Assembly (NCBI RefSeq): GCF_019049255.1
Contig: NZ_JAGMUJ010000007.1
Coordinates: forward strand, 124,001 to 188,000
From: Streptomyces sp. AC558_RSS880
GTDB lineage: Bacteria; Actinomycetota; Actinomycetes; Streptomycetales; Streptomycetaceae
Direction of reading: 5' to 3'
Length of the DNA stretch: 64,000 bases
Shown here: piece by piece, positions 44,839 to 52,739 of the stretch
Numbering within the stretch: position 1 is the stretch's first letter
How the letters are laid out: each line of letters starts with the position of its first letter
Program-made: the position numbers and the translations under genes
The notes under the pieces: model-generated
Databases searched by the model: none
What the model was told of the DNA's origin: nothing
What the model saw: only the letters and a program-made list of their open reading frames with translations

Positions 44839-45990
44839 GTGACACGCAAGACGGTGCGTATCGCGATGAACGGTGTGACCGGGCGCATGGGCTACCGCCA
44901 GCACCTCGTCCGCTCCATCCTGGCCCTGCGCGAACAGGGCGGCCTCGACCTCGGTGACGGCACCGTGCTGTGGCCGGAGCCGATCCTGGTCGGCCGCCGC
45001 GAGCACGCGCTGAAGGCGCTGGCCGAGCGGCACGGACTCGAGCACGTCTCGACGGACGTGGACGCGGTCCTCGCCGACGAGAGCGTCGACATCTACTTCG
45101 ACGCCCAGGTCACCTCGGCCCGCGAGGAGGCGATCAAGAAGGCGATCGCCGCGGGCAAGCACGTCTACACCGAGAAGCCCACCGCCACCGGCCTCGACGG
45201 CGCCCTGGAACTCGCCCGCCTGGCGAACGCGGCCGGCGTCAAGCACGGCGTCGTCCAGGACAAGCTCTTCCTCCCCGGCCTGCTCAAGCTGAAGCGCCTC
45301 ATCGACGGCGGCTTCTTCGGCCGGATCCTCTCGGTGCGCGGCGAGTTCGGCTACTGGGTGTTCGAGGGCGACTGGCAGGAGGCCCAGCGCCCGTCCTGGA
45401 ACTACCGCTCCGAGGACGGCGGCGGCATCGTCGTCGACATGTTCCCGCACTGGGAGTACGTGCTGCACGAGCTGTTCGGCCGCGTGAAGTCCGTCCAGGC
45501 GCTCACCGCCACCCACATCCCGCAGCGCTGGGACGAGAACGGCAAGCCCTACGACGCCACCGCCGACGACGCCGCCTACGGCGTCTTCGAGCTCGAGGGC
45601 GGCGCCATCGCCCAGATCAACTCCTCCTGGGCGGTCCGCGTCAACCGCGACGAACTGGTCGAGTTCCAGGTCGACGGCACCGAGGGCTCCGCCGTCGCCG
45701 GACTGCGGGGCTGCCGCGTCCAGCACCGCTCCGCCACCCCCAAGCCGGTCTGGAACCCGGACATCCCCGCCACCGAGGCCTTCCGCGACCAGTGGCAGGA
45801 GGTCCCGGACAACGGCGAGTTCGACAACGGCTTCAAGGCCCAGTGGGAGCTCTTCCTCAAGCACGTCTACGCCGGCGCCCCCTACCACTGGGACCTGCTG
45901 GCCGGCGCCCGCGGCGTCCAGCTCGCCGAGCTGGGCCTGAAGTCCTCGGCCGAGGGCCGCCGCCTCGACGTGCCGGAGATCGCGCTGTGA
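44839..45990 (+). CDS. Gfo/Idh/MocA family NAD(P)-dependent oxidoreductase
   Basis: This 383-residue protein has an unusual N-terminal Rossmann start (VRIAMNGVTGRMGYRQHLVR) and IYFDAQVTSAREEAIKKAIA. The diagnostic dinucleotide/active-site motif AGKHVYTEKPTA near residue 115 follows, then the C-terminal sheet with GGGIVVDMFPHWEYV, whose Asp and His are the probable catalytic pair. The family oxidises or reduces sugars, polyols and inositols. It is the first gene of a three-gene operon with GTGA overlaps into the DUF993 and isomerase genes, controlled by the divergent LacI protein. Confidence 0.88.
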   Translation: MTRKTVRIAMNGVTGRMGYRQHLVRSILALREQGGLDLGDGTVLWPEPILVGRREHALKALAERHGLEHVSTDVDAVLADESVDIYFDAQVTSAREEAIKKAIAAGKHVYTEKPTATGLDGALELARLANAAGVKHGVVQDKLFLPGLLKLKRLIDGGFFGRILSVRGEFGYWVFEGDWQEAQRPSWNYRSEDGGGIVVDMFPHWEYVLHELFGRVKSVQALTATHIPQRWDENGKPYDATADDAAYGVFELEGGAIAQINSSWAVRVNRDELVEFQVDGTEGSAVAGLRGCRVQHRSATPKPVWNPDIPATEAFRDQWQEVPDNGEFDNGFKAQWELFLKHVYAGAPYHWDLLAGARGVQLAELGLKSSAEGRRLDVPEIAL

Positions 45991-47138
45991 CCCTCCACCT
46001 GCCCGACGCGAACGGCACCCTGCGCGCCTACGAGCCCCGCACGGAACCCCTCGCCGTCACTCCTGGAAGCGCTTTCACCTCCCGTACGGTCTTCTCGGCC
46101 GCGCACGTCGTCGCCGACCCGTACGCGGACGTGTCACCCGACTCGCCCGCCGCCGTCGACTGGGACGCCACCCTCGCCTTCCGCCGCCACCTGTGGTCGC
46201 ACGGCCTGGGCGTCGCCGAGGCCATGGACACCGCCCAGCGCGGCATGGGCCTGGACTGGGCGGGCGCGGCCGAGCTGATCCGCCGCTCCGCCGCCGAGGC
46301 CAAGGCCGTCGGCGGCCGCATCGCCTGCGGCGTCGGCACCGACCAGATCACCGGCGGCACCCTCGCCGAGGTCCGGGCGGCGTACGAGGAACAGCTCGCG
46401 GTCGTCGAGGAGTCCGGCGCGCAGGCCATCCTGATGGCGTCCCGCGCGCTGGCCGCGACGGCACAGGGCCCGGACGACTACCTGGAGGTCTACGGCCACC
46501 TGCTCCGCCAGGCCGCCGAGCCGGTGATCCTGCACTGGCTGGGCCCGATGTTCGACCCGGCCCTCGAGGGCTACTGGGGCTCCTCCGACCTCGACGCGGC
46601 CACCGGCACCTTCCTGGAGGTCATCGCCGCCCACCCCGACAAGGTCGACGGCATCAAGGTCTCCCTCCTGGACGCCCGGCGCGAGGTCGACCTGCGCCGC
46701 CGCCTCCCGCAGGGCGTGCGCTGCTACACCGGCGACGACTTCAACTACCCCGAGCTGATCGCCGGCGACGAGCAGGGCTTCAGCCACGCCCTGCTCGGCA
46801 TCTTCGACCCGCTCGGCCCGCTCGCGGCGGAAGCGGTCCGCGTCCTCGACACCGGGAACACGGAGGGCTTCCGCGCCCTCCTCGACCCCACCGTCGCCCT
46901 CTCCCGCCACCTCTTCCAGGCGCCCACCCGCTTCTACAAGACGGGCGTGGTCTTCCTGGCCTGGCTGGCGGGCCACCAGAGCCACTTCGCGATGGTCGGC
47001 GGCCTGCAGTCGGCCCGCTCCCTGCCGCACTTCGCCCGCGCCTACGAACTCGCCGACGGCCTCGGCCTGTTCCCCGACCCCAAACTCGCCGAGGAACGGA
47101 TGAGGACCCTGCTCGACCTGTACGGAGTGACCCCGTGA
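45987..47138 (+). CDS. DUF993 family, dihydrodipicolinate-synthase-like aldolase/dehydratase
   Basis: The GTG at 45987 overlaps the oxidoreductase stop by four bases. The 383-residue protein belongs to DUF993 (PF06187), a family related to class I aldolases of the DHDPS type. Visible features are SRTVFSAAHVVADPYAD, IACGVGTDQITGG, EPVILHWLGPMFDP, and VDGIKVSLLDARREVDLR, in which the Lys of GIKVS is the expected Schiff-base lysine. YTGDDFNYPELIAGDEQGFS follows. The reaction is unproven; cleavage or dehydration of a keto-sugar acid would fit its operon. The fifth residue block (PGSAFTS) is encoded over a perfect LacI-type core, so the operator lies within the gene. Confidence 0.82.
   Translation: MTLHLPDANGTLRAYEPRTEPLAVTPGSAFTSRTVFSAAHVVADPYADVSPDSPAAVDWDATLAFRRHLWSHGLGVAEAMDTAQRGMGLDWAGAAELIRRSAAEAKAVGGRIACGVGTDQITGGTLAEVRAAYEEQLAVVEESGAQAILMASRALAATAQGPDDYLEVYGHLLRQAAEPVILHWLGPMFDPALEGYWGSSDLDAATGTFLEVIAAHPDKVDGIKVSLLDARREVDLRRRLPQGVRCYTGDDFNYPELIAGDEQGFSHALLGIFDPLGPLAAEAVRVLDTGNTEGFRALLDPTVALSRHLFQAPTRFYKTGVVFLAWLAGHQSHFAMVGGLQSARSLPHFARAYELADGLGLFPDPKLAEERMRTLLDLYGVTP
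46065..46076. promoter_or_regulatory. Intragenic LacI-type operator GGAAGCGCTTTC
   Basis: The second copy of the AAGCGCTT core (in TGGAAGCGCTTTCA) lies about 79 bp inside the DUF993 gene and 1.3 kb from the promoter-proximal copy. It could act as an auxiliary operator by looping or as a roadblock. Confidence 0.5.
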
Positions 47139-47968
47139 CCGCCGACCTCACCCGCTTCAGCATCAACCAGATGACGGTCAAGCAGCTGTCGCTGCCGGAC
47201 CTCGTCGACGCCTGCCGGGAGCTGGGCGTACCGGGCGTGGGCCTGTGGCGCGAACCCGTCCAGGCGTACGGCGTGGAGGCGGCCGCGAAACTGGTCCGCG
47301 ACGCGGGCCTGGCGGTGACGACGCTGTGCCGGGGCGGCTTCCTCACCGCGACCGACCCCGGCGAGCGGGCGGCGGCCCTGGCCGACAACCGCCGTGCCGT
47401 CGACGAGGCGGCCACGCTCGGCACCGACACCCTGGTCCTGGTCTCGGGCGGCCTCCCGGCCGGCTCCAAGGACCTGCGCGGCGCCCGCGAGCGCATCGCG
47501 GACGCGCTCGCCGAACTCGGCCCCTACGCCGAGGAACACGGGGTGAGACTGGCCATCGAGCCGCTGCACCCCATGTTCGCCTCCGACCGGTGCGTGGTCT
47601 CCACGCTCACCCAGGCCCTGGACATCGCGGAACGCTTCCCCGCCCGGCAGGTCGGCGTCACGGTCGACACGTACCACATCTGGTGGGACGACCAGGCCCC
47701 CGCCCAGATCGCCCGCGCGGGCGCCCAGGGCCGCATCCACACCTTCCAGCTCGCCGACTGGACCACCCCGCTGCCCGAGGGCGTCCTCAACGGCCGCGGC
47801 CAGATCGGCGACGGCGCGGTCGACATGCGGGAGTGGAAGGGATACGTGGAGGCGGCCGGCTACACCGGCCCCATCGAGGTCGAACTGTTCAACGACGCGC
47901 TCTGGGCCCGCGACGGCCGCGAGGTCCTCGCCGAGACGGCGGCACGGTTCGCGGAGCACGCGGGATGA
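47135..47968 (+). CDS. Sugar phosphate isomerase/epimerase (IolE/Xyl_isomerase-like TIM barrel)
   Basis: The GTG at 47135 overlaps the DUF993 stop by four bases. The 277-residue TIM barrel has metal-site motifs VRLAIEPLHPMFASDRC (Glu), VGVTVDTYHIWWD (Asp, His), IHTFQLADW and GPIEVELFND (final Glu). GVGLWREPVQAYGV near the start is typical of a Streptomyces subgroup that accompanies Gfo/Idh/MocA and DUF993 genes. It is probably a ketose or inosose isomerase of the same pathway. It is last in the operon; two strong hairpins follow. Confidence 0.85.
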   Translation: MTADLTRFSINQMTVKQLSLPDLVDACRELGVPGVGLWREPVQAYGVEAAAKLVRDAGLAVTTLCRGGFLTATDPGERAAALADNRRAVDEAATLGTDTLVLVSGGLPAGSKDLRGARERIADALAELGPYAEEHGVRLAIEPLHPMFASDRCVVSTLTQALDIAERFPARQVGVTVDTYHIWWDDQAPAQIARAGAQGRIHTFQLADWTTPLPEGVLNGRGQIGDGAVDMREWKGYVEAAGYTGPIEVELFNDALWARDGREVLAETAARFAEHAG

Positions 47969-47992
47969 GGTCCGCCGCGCGCTGAGGCGGCG

Positions 47993-48032
47993 GGGCACGG
48001 GAAAAACTCTGGGGAGAGGTCTTCCCGTGCCC
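47993..48032. terminator. Terminator hairpin 1 after the sugar operon
   Basis: Perfect 11-bp stem GGGCACGGGAA/TTCCCGTGCCC (47993-48003, 48022-48032) between convergent genes. Confidence 0.7.
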
Positions 48033-48056
48033 TGTCGTCCCGCGCGGGGCGCAAGC

Positions 48057-48100
48057 CGTGCGGTGCCGGACCGGACGCCGACGTTCGCCGGCACCGCACG
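48057..48100. terminator. Terminator hairpin 2 between convergent genes
   Basis: Perfect 13-bp stem CGTGCGGTGCCGG/CCGGCACCGCACG (48057-48069, 48088-48100), probably serving the AraC gene on the minus strand. Confidence 0.65.
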
Positions 48101-48234
48101 CTGCTTCCCCCCGGCTCCCCCGTGAGTGCACAGCCCCCACTGCGCACAGGCACCAGAATGCGTCCGCGGGACGCTTGAATCCTTGACCGTCCGTGCAGGG
48201 ATCTTGTCGATTCCGGCAGGACGGAACACCGGCC

Positions 48235-49206
48235 CTACGGGCTCGCGTGGTGGTGGCGGTGGTCCGTCGGAGTCATGCCGTACGCGCGGCGGAAGACGCG
48301 GCTGAAGGTGGCCGCGTCGGTGAAGCCCCACCGCGCGGCGATCGCGTGGACGGAGCGGCCCCGCAGCCGGGGGTCGGCCAGGTCACGGCGGCACCGCTCC
48401 AGACGGCGGTGGCGGATCCAGGCCGCCGGGGCCTCGCCCTCCGCCGCGAACAGCTGGTGCAGATGCCGTACCGAGATGCCGTGGGCCGCCGCGACGGTCG
48501 CCGGGGACAGCGACGGATCGCCCAGGTTCTGGTCGATGAAGTCCCGGATCCTGGTGCGCAGGGCGCGCCGGCGGGACTCCGGCGGCAGCGCGTCCTCCAA
48601 GTCCGCGCAGCGGCCGAGCACGGAGGCGAGCAGATCCGTGGTCATCGAGGCCAGTGCCGGCACGTCGGCCTCGGTGAACTCCTCGGCCCGCCGGGCGACG
48701 TCGGCCAGCCAGCGCTGCAGCGCGCCGCCCATGCCCCGGTCCACCGGGACCGGCACCGCCAGCAGGCGGCGCATCGCGCGCGGCGGCAGCGGGAGCCGGG
48801 CCCGGGGCATGCTGACGACCACCGTCGTGGACCGCTGAGACGTCCTGTTGATGCGGACGTCGTACGGCAGGCTGGTGTCGGCCATGATGAGCTGCCCCAC
48901 CCCGAACACCGCCTCGGTGCCGTCCTGCGCCATACCGCCGTCACCGGCGAGCTGACAGTTGATCTGCAGGAACTCGGGGTCGAAACGCCGGATGGCCCGC
49001 GGTGTGCGCACGGTGTCCAGGTGCGGCAGGTCCAGCTCGGCGATCTGCAGGTCCCCCAGCGGCAGGACCCGCATCGTGGCCTCGAAGTCGTCGCTGCGCC
49101 CACTGCGCATCAGGGTGGGCACGTGCGTCCGCGTGGCGACGTCCTGCCACAGATCCCACCGCTCGGCGGACGGCACCGCCCCGGTCCGGAACTCCTGCAC
49201 CAGCAT
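48235..49206 (-). CDS. AraC family transcriptional regulator
   Basis: The start is taken at ATG 49206 (MLVQEFRTGAVPSAERW); in-frame starts at 49212 and 49242 are possible. The 323-residue protein has an N-terminal AraC-binding-like domain (PF14525 type, RWDLWQDVATRTHVPTLMR). The C-terminal double helix-turn-helix is FIDQNLGDPSLSPATVAAAH, GISVRHLHQLFA, RRLERCRRDLADPRL, and GFTDAATFSRVFRRAYGMTP. No target is adjacent: the rbs operon on the same strand ends behind a terminator, and the sugar operon is convergent. Confidence 0.85.
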   Translation of the reverse strand: MLVQEFRTGAVPSAERWDLWQDVATRTHVPTLMRSGRSDDFEATMRVLPLGDLQIAELDLPHLDTVRTPRAIRRFDPEFLQINCQLAGDGGMAQDGTEAVFGVGQLIMADTSLPYDVRINRTSQRSTTVVVSMPRARLPLPPRAMRRLLAVPVPVDRGMGGALQRWLADVARRAEEFTEADVPALASMTTDLLASVLGRCADLEDALPPESRRRALRTRIRDFIDQNLGDPSLSPATVAAAHGISVRHLHQLFAAEGEAPAAWIRHRRLERCRRDLADPRLRGRSVHAIAARWGFTDAATFSRVFRRAYGMTPTDHRHHHASP

Positions 49207-49390
49207 CGCCACACGCCCCCAACGCGTACCGGACGACCGCATCCTGCCCAGGAGGACATCGTAGGGAACCGGGACCGGAAAAATTCCGGAGGGATTGTGC
49301 AACCGTCCCCGCGCCTTGCGGGTCCTACTCGGCGTCAGGACTTCTGGGAGGGGACCCGGGGGGGCTTGAGGGGTTCTGACGGGGAGGGAC

Positions 49391-49422
49391 GAGGGGGCCC
49401 GGTCGACGGACCGGGCCCCCTC
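49391..49422. terminator. Strong hairpin downstream of the ribose-type operon
   Basis: Perfect 14-bp stem GAGGGGGCCCGGTC/GACCGGGCCCCCTC with a four-base loop, 45 bp after the rbsD stop on the minus strand, before the AraC gene. Confidence 0.8.
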
Positions 49423-49466
49423 GAAGTGCGTGCGCGACGTGTGGACGCGCCCCGCACCGGGCGTCC

Positions 49467-49856
49467 CTAGAAGAACACCCCGCAGCGCAGCAGCACGTTC
49501 GCGTACGGCCGTGCCTCACCGGTGCGCACGACGAGCCGCGCGCCCGCGCTCAGCTCCTTGAGCCGCTCGTGCGGGACCAGACCGAGGCCGGGGAAGCGGT
49601 CCGCCAGCAGCCCGGCCGCCGCCGGATTGGCCTCCCGCACCTCGGACGCGGCCGTGGCGCCCTCGACGACCAGTTCCTCCAACAGCCCCTCCAGCACCTC
49701 CGCGAACGACGGCACCCCCGCGCGGAACGCCAGGTCCACCACGCGCGGCCCGTCGGGGATCGGCATCCCGGCGTCGCACACCAGCACCCCGTCGCCGTGC
49801 CCGAGTCCGGCCAGGGCGCCGGCGAGGTGCCGGTTCAGGATTCCGTGCTTCTTCAC
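49467..49856 (-). CDS. rbsD: D-ribose pyranase
   Basis: This 129-residue protein matches RbsD throughout: MKKHGILNRHLAGALAGLGH with the conserved catalytic His, GVLVCDAGMPIPDGPRVVDL, the long helix TAASEVREANPAA, and the C-terminal ARLVVRTGEARPYANVLLRC. RbsD converts beta-pyranose to beta-furanose ribose ready for phosphorylation. It is last in the operon; its ATG overlaps the ribokinase stop (ATGA). Confidence 0.95.
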   Translation of the reverse strand: MKKHGILNRHLAGALAGLGHGDGVLVCDAGMPIPDGPRVVDLAFRAGVPSFAEVLEGLLEELVVEGATAASEVREANPAAAGLLADRFPGLGLVPHERLKELSAGARLVVRTGEARPYANVLLRCGVFF

Positions 49857-50758
49857 AGTGCCGCGACCTCCGCCGCCGTCGGGAAGGACACCTGCGCGCC
49901 CTCCTTGGTGACCGTCGCCGCCCCCACCCGGGCCGCGTACGCCGCCGCCCCGGCGAGCGGCTCGCCCGCGCCGAGACGCCAGGCCAGCGCGGCGGTGAAC
50001 GCGTCACCCGCCCCGGTGGTGTCCACGGCGCGCACCTCGACGGACGGAACCCGGTCGACCCCGTCCGCGGAGGCCACCAGCGCGCCCTCGCCGCCCAGCG
50101 TCACCACCACCGAGCGCGGGCCCTTCGCCAGCAGCAGCCGCGCCCAGTCCTCGGGCCCGTCGCTCACCCCGGCGGCGTCGCCCAGGATCACCTTCGCCTC
50201 GTGCTCGTTGACGATCAGCGGGTCGCAGGCCGCCAGCACGTCCGCCGGAAGCGGCTGCGGCGGGGACGGGTTCAGCACGAACCGGCTGCCCGGCGCCAGA
50301 CTCCGCACCACCTCCACCACCGTCTCCAGCGGGATCTCCAGCTGTGTGGAGACCACCCGGGAGGCGTGGAACAGGCTCCCGGCCGCCCGCACGTCCGCCG
50401 GCGTCAGCCGGCCGTTGGCGCCCGGGGAGACGACGATGCTGTTGTCCCCCGACGGGTCCACCGTGATCAGCGCGACCCCGGTGGGCGCCCCGCCCACCAG
50501 CACGCCCACCGTGTCCACCCCGGCCGCCCGCTGCGAGTCCAGCAGCAGCCGTCCGTGCCCGTCGTCGCCGACCCGCGCCAGCAGGGCCGTACGGGCGCCG
50601 AGCCGGGCGGCCGCGACCGCCTGGTTCGCGCCCTTGCCGCCCGGGTGGACGGCGAGGTCGGAGCCGAGCACCGTCTCCCCGGCACCGGGCCGGCGCTCGA
50701 CCGCGGTCACCAGGTCGGCGTTGGCCGATCCGACGACCAGGAGGTCGTAGTCGTACAT
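49853..50758 (-). CDS. rbsK: Ribokinase
   Basis: This 301-residue PfkB-family kinase has the ribose-pocket motif VGSANADLV, the N-terminal PfkB signature HPGGKGANQAVAAARLG, and the C-terminal AVDTTGAGDAFTAALAWRLG. The Asp of GAGD (near 252) is the catalytic base. It makes ribose-5-phosphate. It lies between the fused transporter gene (22 bp gap) and rbsD (4-bp overlap). Confidence 0.95.
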   Translation of the reverse strand: MYDYDLLVVGSANADLVTAVERRPGAGETVLGSDLAVHPGGKGANQAVAAARLGARTALLARVGDDGHGRLLLDSQRAAGVDTVGVLVGGAPTGVALITVDPSGDNSIVVSPGANGRLTPADVRAAGSLFHASRVVSTQLEIPLETVVEVVRSLAPGSRFVLNPSPPQPLPADVLAACDPLIVNEHEAKVILGDAAGVSDGPEDWARLLLAKGPRSVVVTLGGEGALVASADGVDRVPSVEVRAVDTTGAGDAFTAALAWRLGAGEPLAGAAAYAARVGAATVTKEGAQVSFPTAAEVAAL

Positions 50759-50780
50759 GTGTTGCTCCCCGCTCTCGGTG

Positions 50781-52739
50781 TCAGCCCTCGAAGCCGGCCA
50801 CGTTCTCCTGGGTGACCACCTTCACCGGCACCTTCACCATGTTCTCCACCTTCTTCTCCTCGGCGGCCCGCAGCGCGTTCCGTACCGCGATCCTGCCGAG
50901 TTCCGACGGCTGTTGCGCGACGGACGCGTACAACGTGCCGGCCTCGACCGCCTTCAGCCCGTCCGGCGTGCCGTCGAAGCCGACGACCTGGACCGACGTC
51001 CCGGCCTTGGAACCGAGCGCCTTGATCGCGCCGAGCGCCATCTCGTCGTTCTCCGCGAAGACACCGTCGATGTCGGGGTGCGCCTGGAGCAGGTTCGTCA
51101 TCACGTCCAGGCCCTTGGTGCGGTCGAAGTCCGCGGGCTGCTCGGCGACGACCTTGATGCCCGGGTAGTCCTTCAGCCCTTCGGCGAAGCCCGCGCCGCG
51201 CTCGCGGCTGGCGGAGGTGCCGGCCTGTCCCTGCAGGATGACGATGGTGCCCTTGCCGCCGAGCTTCTCGGCGAGCGCCTCGGCGCCCAGCGCACCGCCC
51301 TCGACGTTGTCGGAGGCGACCAGCGCGGCCGTGTCCGCCTCGTTGACCCCGCGGTCCACGGCGACGACCGGGATGCCGGCCTTGTTGGCGCCGCGCACCG
51401 CGGGGCCGGCCGCGTCGGAGTCCACCGGGTTGACGACGACGGCGGAGAGCGAGCCGCTGGTGAAGTTCTGCAGCTGGTTGGCCTGCTGGGAGGCGTCGTT
51501 CTGCGCGTCCGTGACCGTCAGGTCGACGCCCAGCTTCTTCGCCTCCTCCTCGGCCCCGGCGCGGATCTGCACGAAGAACGGGTTGTTGAGCGTCGACAGC
51601 GACAGGCCGATCTTCTGTGTCCTCCCGGCCGAGGACCCGTTGTGCAGCAGCGAGGTCGCGCCGACCACCGCGACGGCGACGACGGCCGCGACGACGTACG
51701 TCAGTGCCTGCCTGCCCCTGCCGCCGTTCCCGGACGCCCCGGCCGCCGGGGTGGTCGCGCCCGCCTTGCGGCGCAGCGTGTCGAAGAGGACGGCCAGTGC
51801 GATGACCACACCGATGACGACCTGCTGCCAGAACGCGGACACGGACAGCAGGTTGAGCCCGTTGCGCAGCACCGCGAGGATCAGCGCGCCGATCAGCGTG
51901 CCCGACGCCTTGCCGGTGCCGCCCGCGAGTGAGGCGCCGCCGATGACGACGGCGGCGATCGCGTCCAGCTCGTAGCCCTGCGCGGCCTGCGGCTGCGCGG
52001 AGGACAGCCGGGAGGCGAGCACGATGCCCGCGGCGGCGGCGAACAGACCGGAGAACGCGTAGATGGCGAGCTTCTGCCGCTTCACCCGCAGGCCGGAGAG
52101 GCGCGCGGCCTCCTCGTTGCCGCCGATGGCGTACATGGAGCGGCCGATGTACGTCCGGCCGAGCACGAAGGCGGTCAGCAGCCCCATGACGACCATCACG
52201 AGCACCGGCACCGGCAGCCAGCCGCCCAGCGTGTCACCCAGGTGGGAGACCGAGTCCGGGAAGGCGATCGGCGAGCCCTGCGAGATGACGAGCGACAGAC
52301 CGCGCCCCACCGACAGCATGGCCAGCGTCGCGATGAACGGCGGCAGCTTCCCGTACGAGATGAGGAAACCGTTCACCAGACCGCACGCGATGCCCGTCGC
52401 GACGGCGAGGAGGACGGCGAGGACGACCGGTATCCCGGCCTCGGTCGCGCTCCACGCCAGCACGGTGGCCGACAGCGCGGCGACCGAGCCGACCGACAGG
52501 TCGATGCCCGCCGAGACGATGACGAAGGTGACGCCGAAGGCGAGGATCGCGGTGACGGCGGCCTGGACGCCGACGTTGAGGAGGTTGTCGGCGGTCAGGA
52601 AGTCCCCGGACAGCGCCGACATGGCGATCACGAGGACGATCAGCGCGGTCAGCGCGCCGTTGTCGAGCAGCAGGCGGCGCAGGCCGGCCGTGGCGCCGCC
52701 CTGCGCGCCCGGCTTGCCCTTGAGCGTGTCAGTGGCCAC
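50781..52739 (-). CDS. Ribose-type ABC transporter: permease fused to its substrate-binding protein
   Basis: This 652-residue fusion has two parts. Residues about 25-330 form an RbsC-type permease (SGDFLTADNLLNVGVQAAVT, SAGIDLSVGSVAALSATVLA, the EAA-like loop GNEEAARLSGLRVKRQKL, GGASLAGGTGK). A linker follows, with one further membrane helix (ALTYVVAAVVAVAVVGATSL) near 345-365. Residues about 375-652 form an RbsB-type binding domain (IGLSLSTLNNPFFVQIRAG, VVAVDRGVNE, GVFAENDEMALGAIKALG). The binding domain is therefore tethered outside the membrane instead of being a free lipoprotein. The start overlaps the ATPase gene by 11 bp. No separate RbsB gene is present in the operon. Confidence 0.92.
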   Translation of the reverse strand: MATDTLKGKPGAQGGATAGLRRLLLDNGALTALIVLVIAMSALSGDFLTADNLLNVGVQAAVTAILAFGVTFVIVSAGIDLSVGSVAALSATVLAWSATEAGIPVVLAVLLAVATGIACGLVNGFLISYGKLPPFIATLAMLSVGRGLSLVISQGSPIAFPDSVSHLGDTLGGWLPVPVLVMVVMGLLTAFVLGRTYIGRSMYAIGGNEEAARLSGLRVKRQKLAIYAFSGLFAAAAGIVLASRLSSAQPQAAQGYELDAIAAVVIGGASLAGGTGKASGTLIGALILAVLRNGLNLLSVSAFWQQVVIGVVIALAVLFDTLRRKAGATTPAAGASGNGGRGRQALTYVVAAVVAVAVVGATSLLHNGSSAGRTQKIGLSLSTLNNPFFVQIRAGAEEEAKKLGVDLTVTDAQNDASQQANQLQNFTSGSLSAVVVNPVDSDAAGPAVRGANKAGIPVVAVDRGVNEADTAALVASDNVEGGALGAEALAEKLGGKGTIVILQGQAGTSASRERGAGFAEGLKDYPGIKVVAEQPADFDRTKGLDVMTNLLQAHPDIDGVFAENDEMALGAIKALGSKAGTSVQVVGFDGTPDGLKAVEAGTLYASVAQQPSELGRIAVRNALRAAEEKKVENMVKVPVKVVTQENVAGFEG

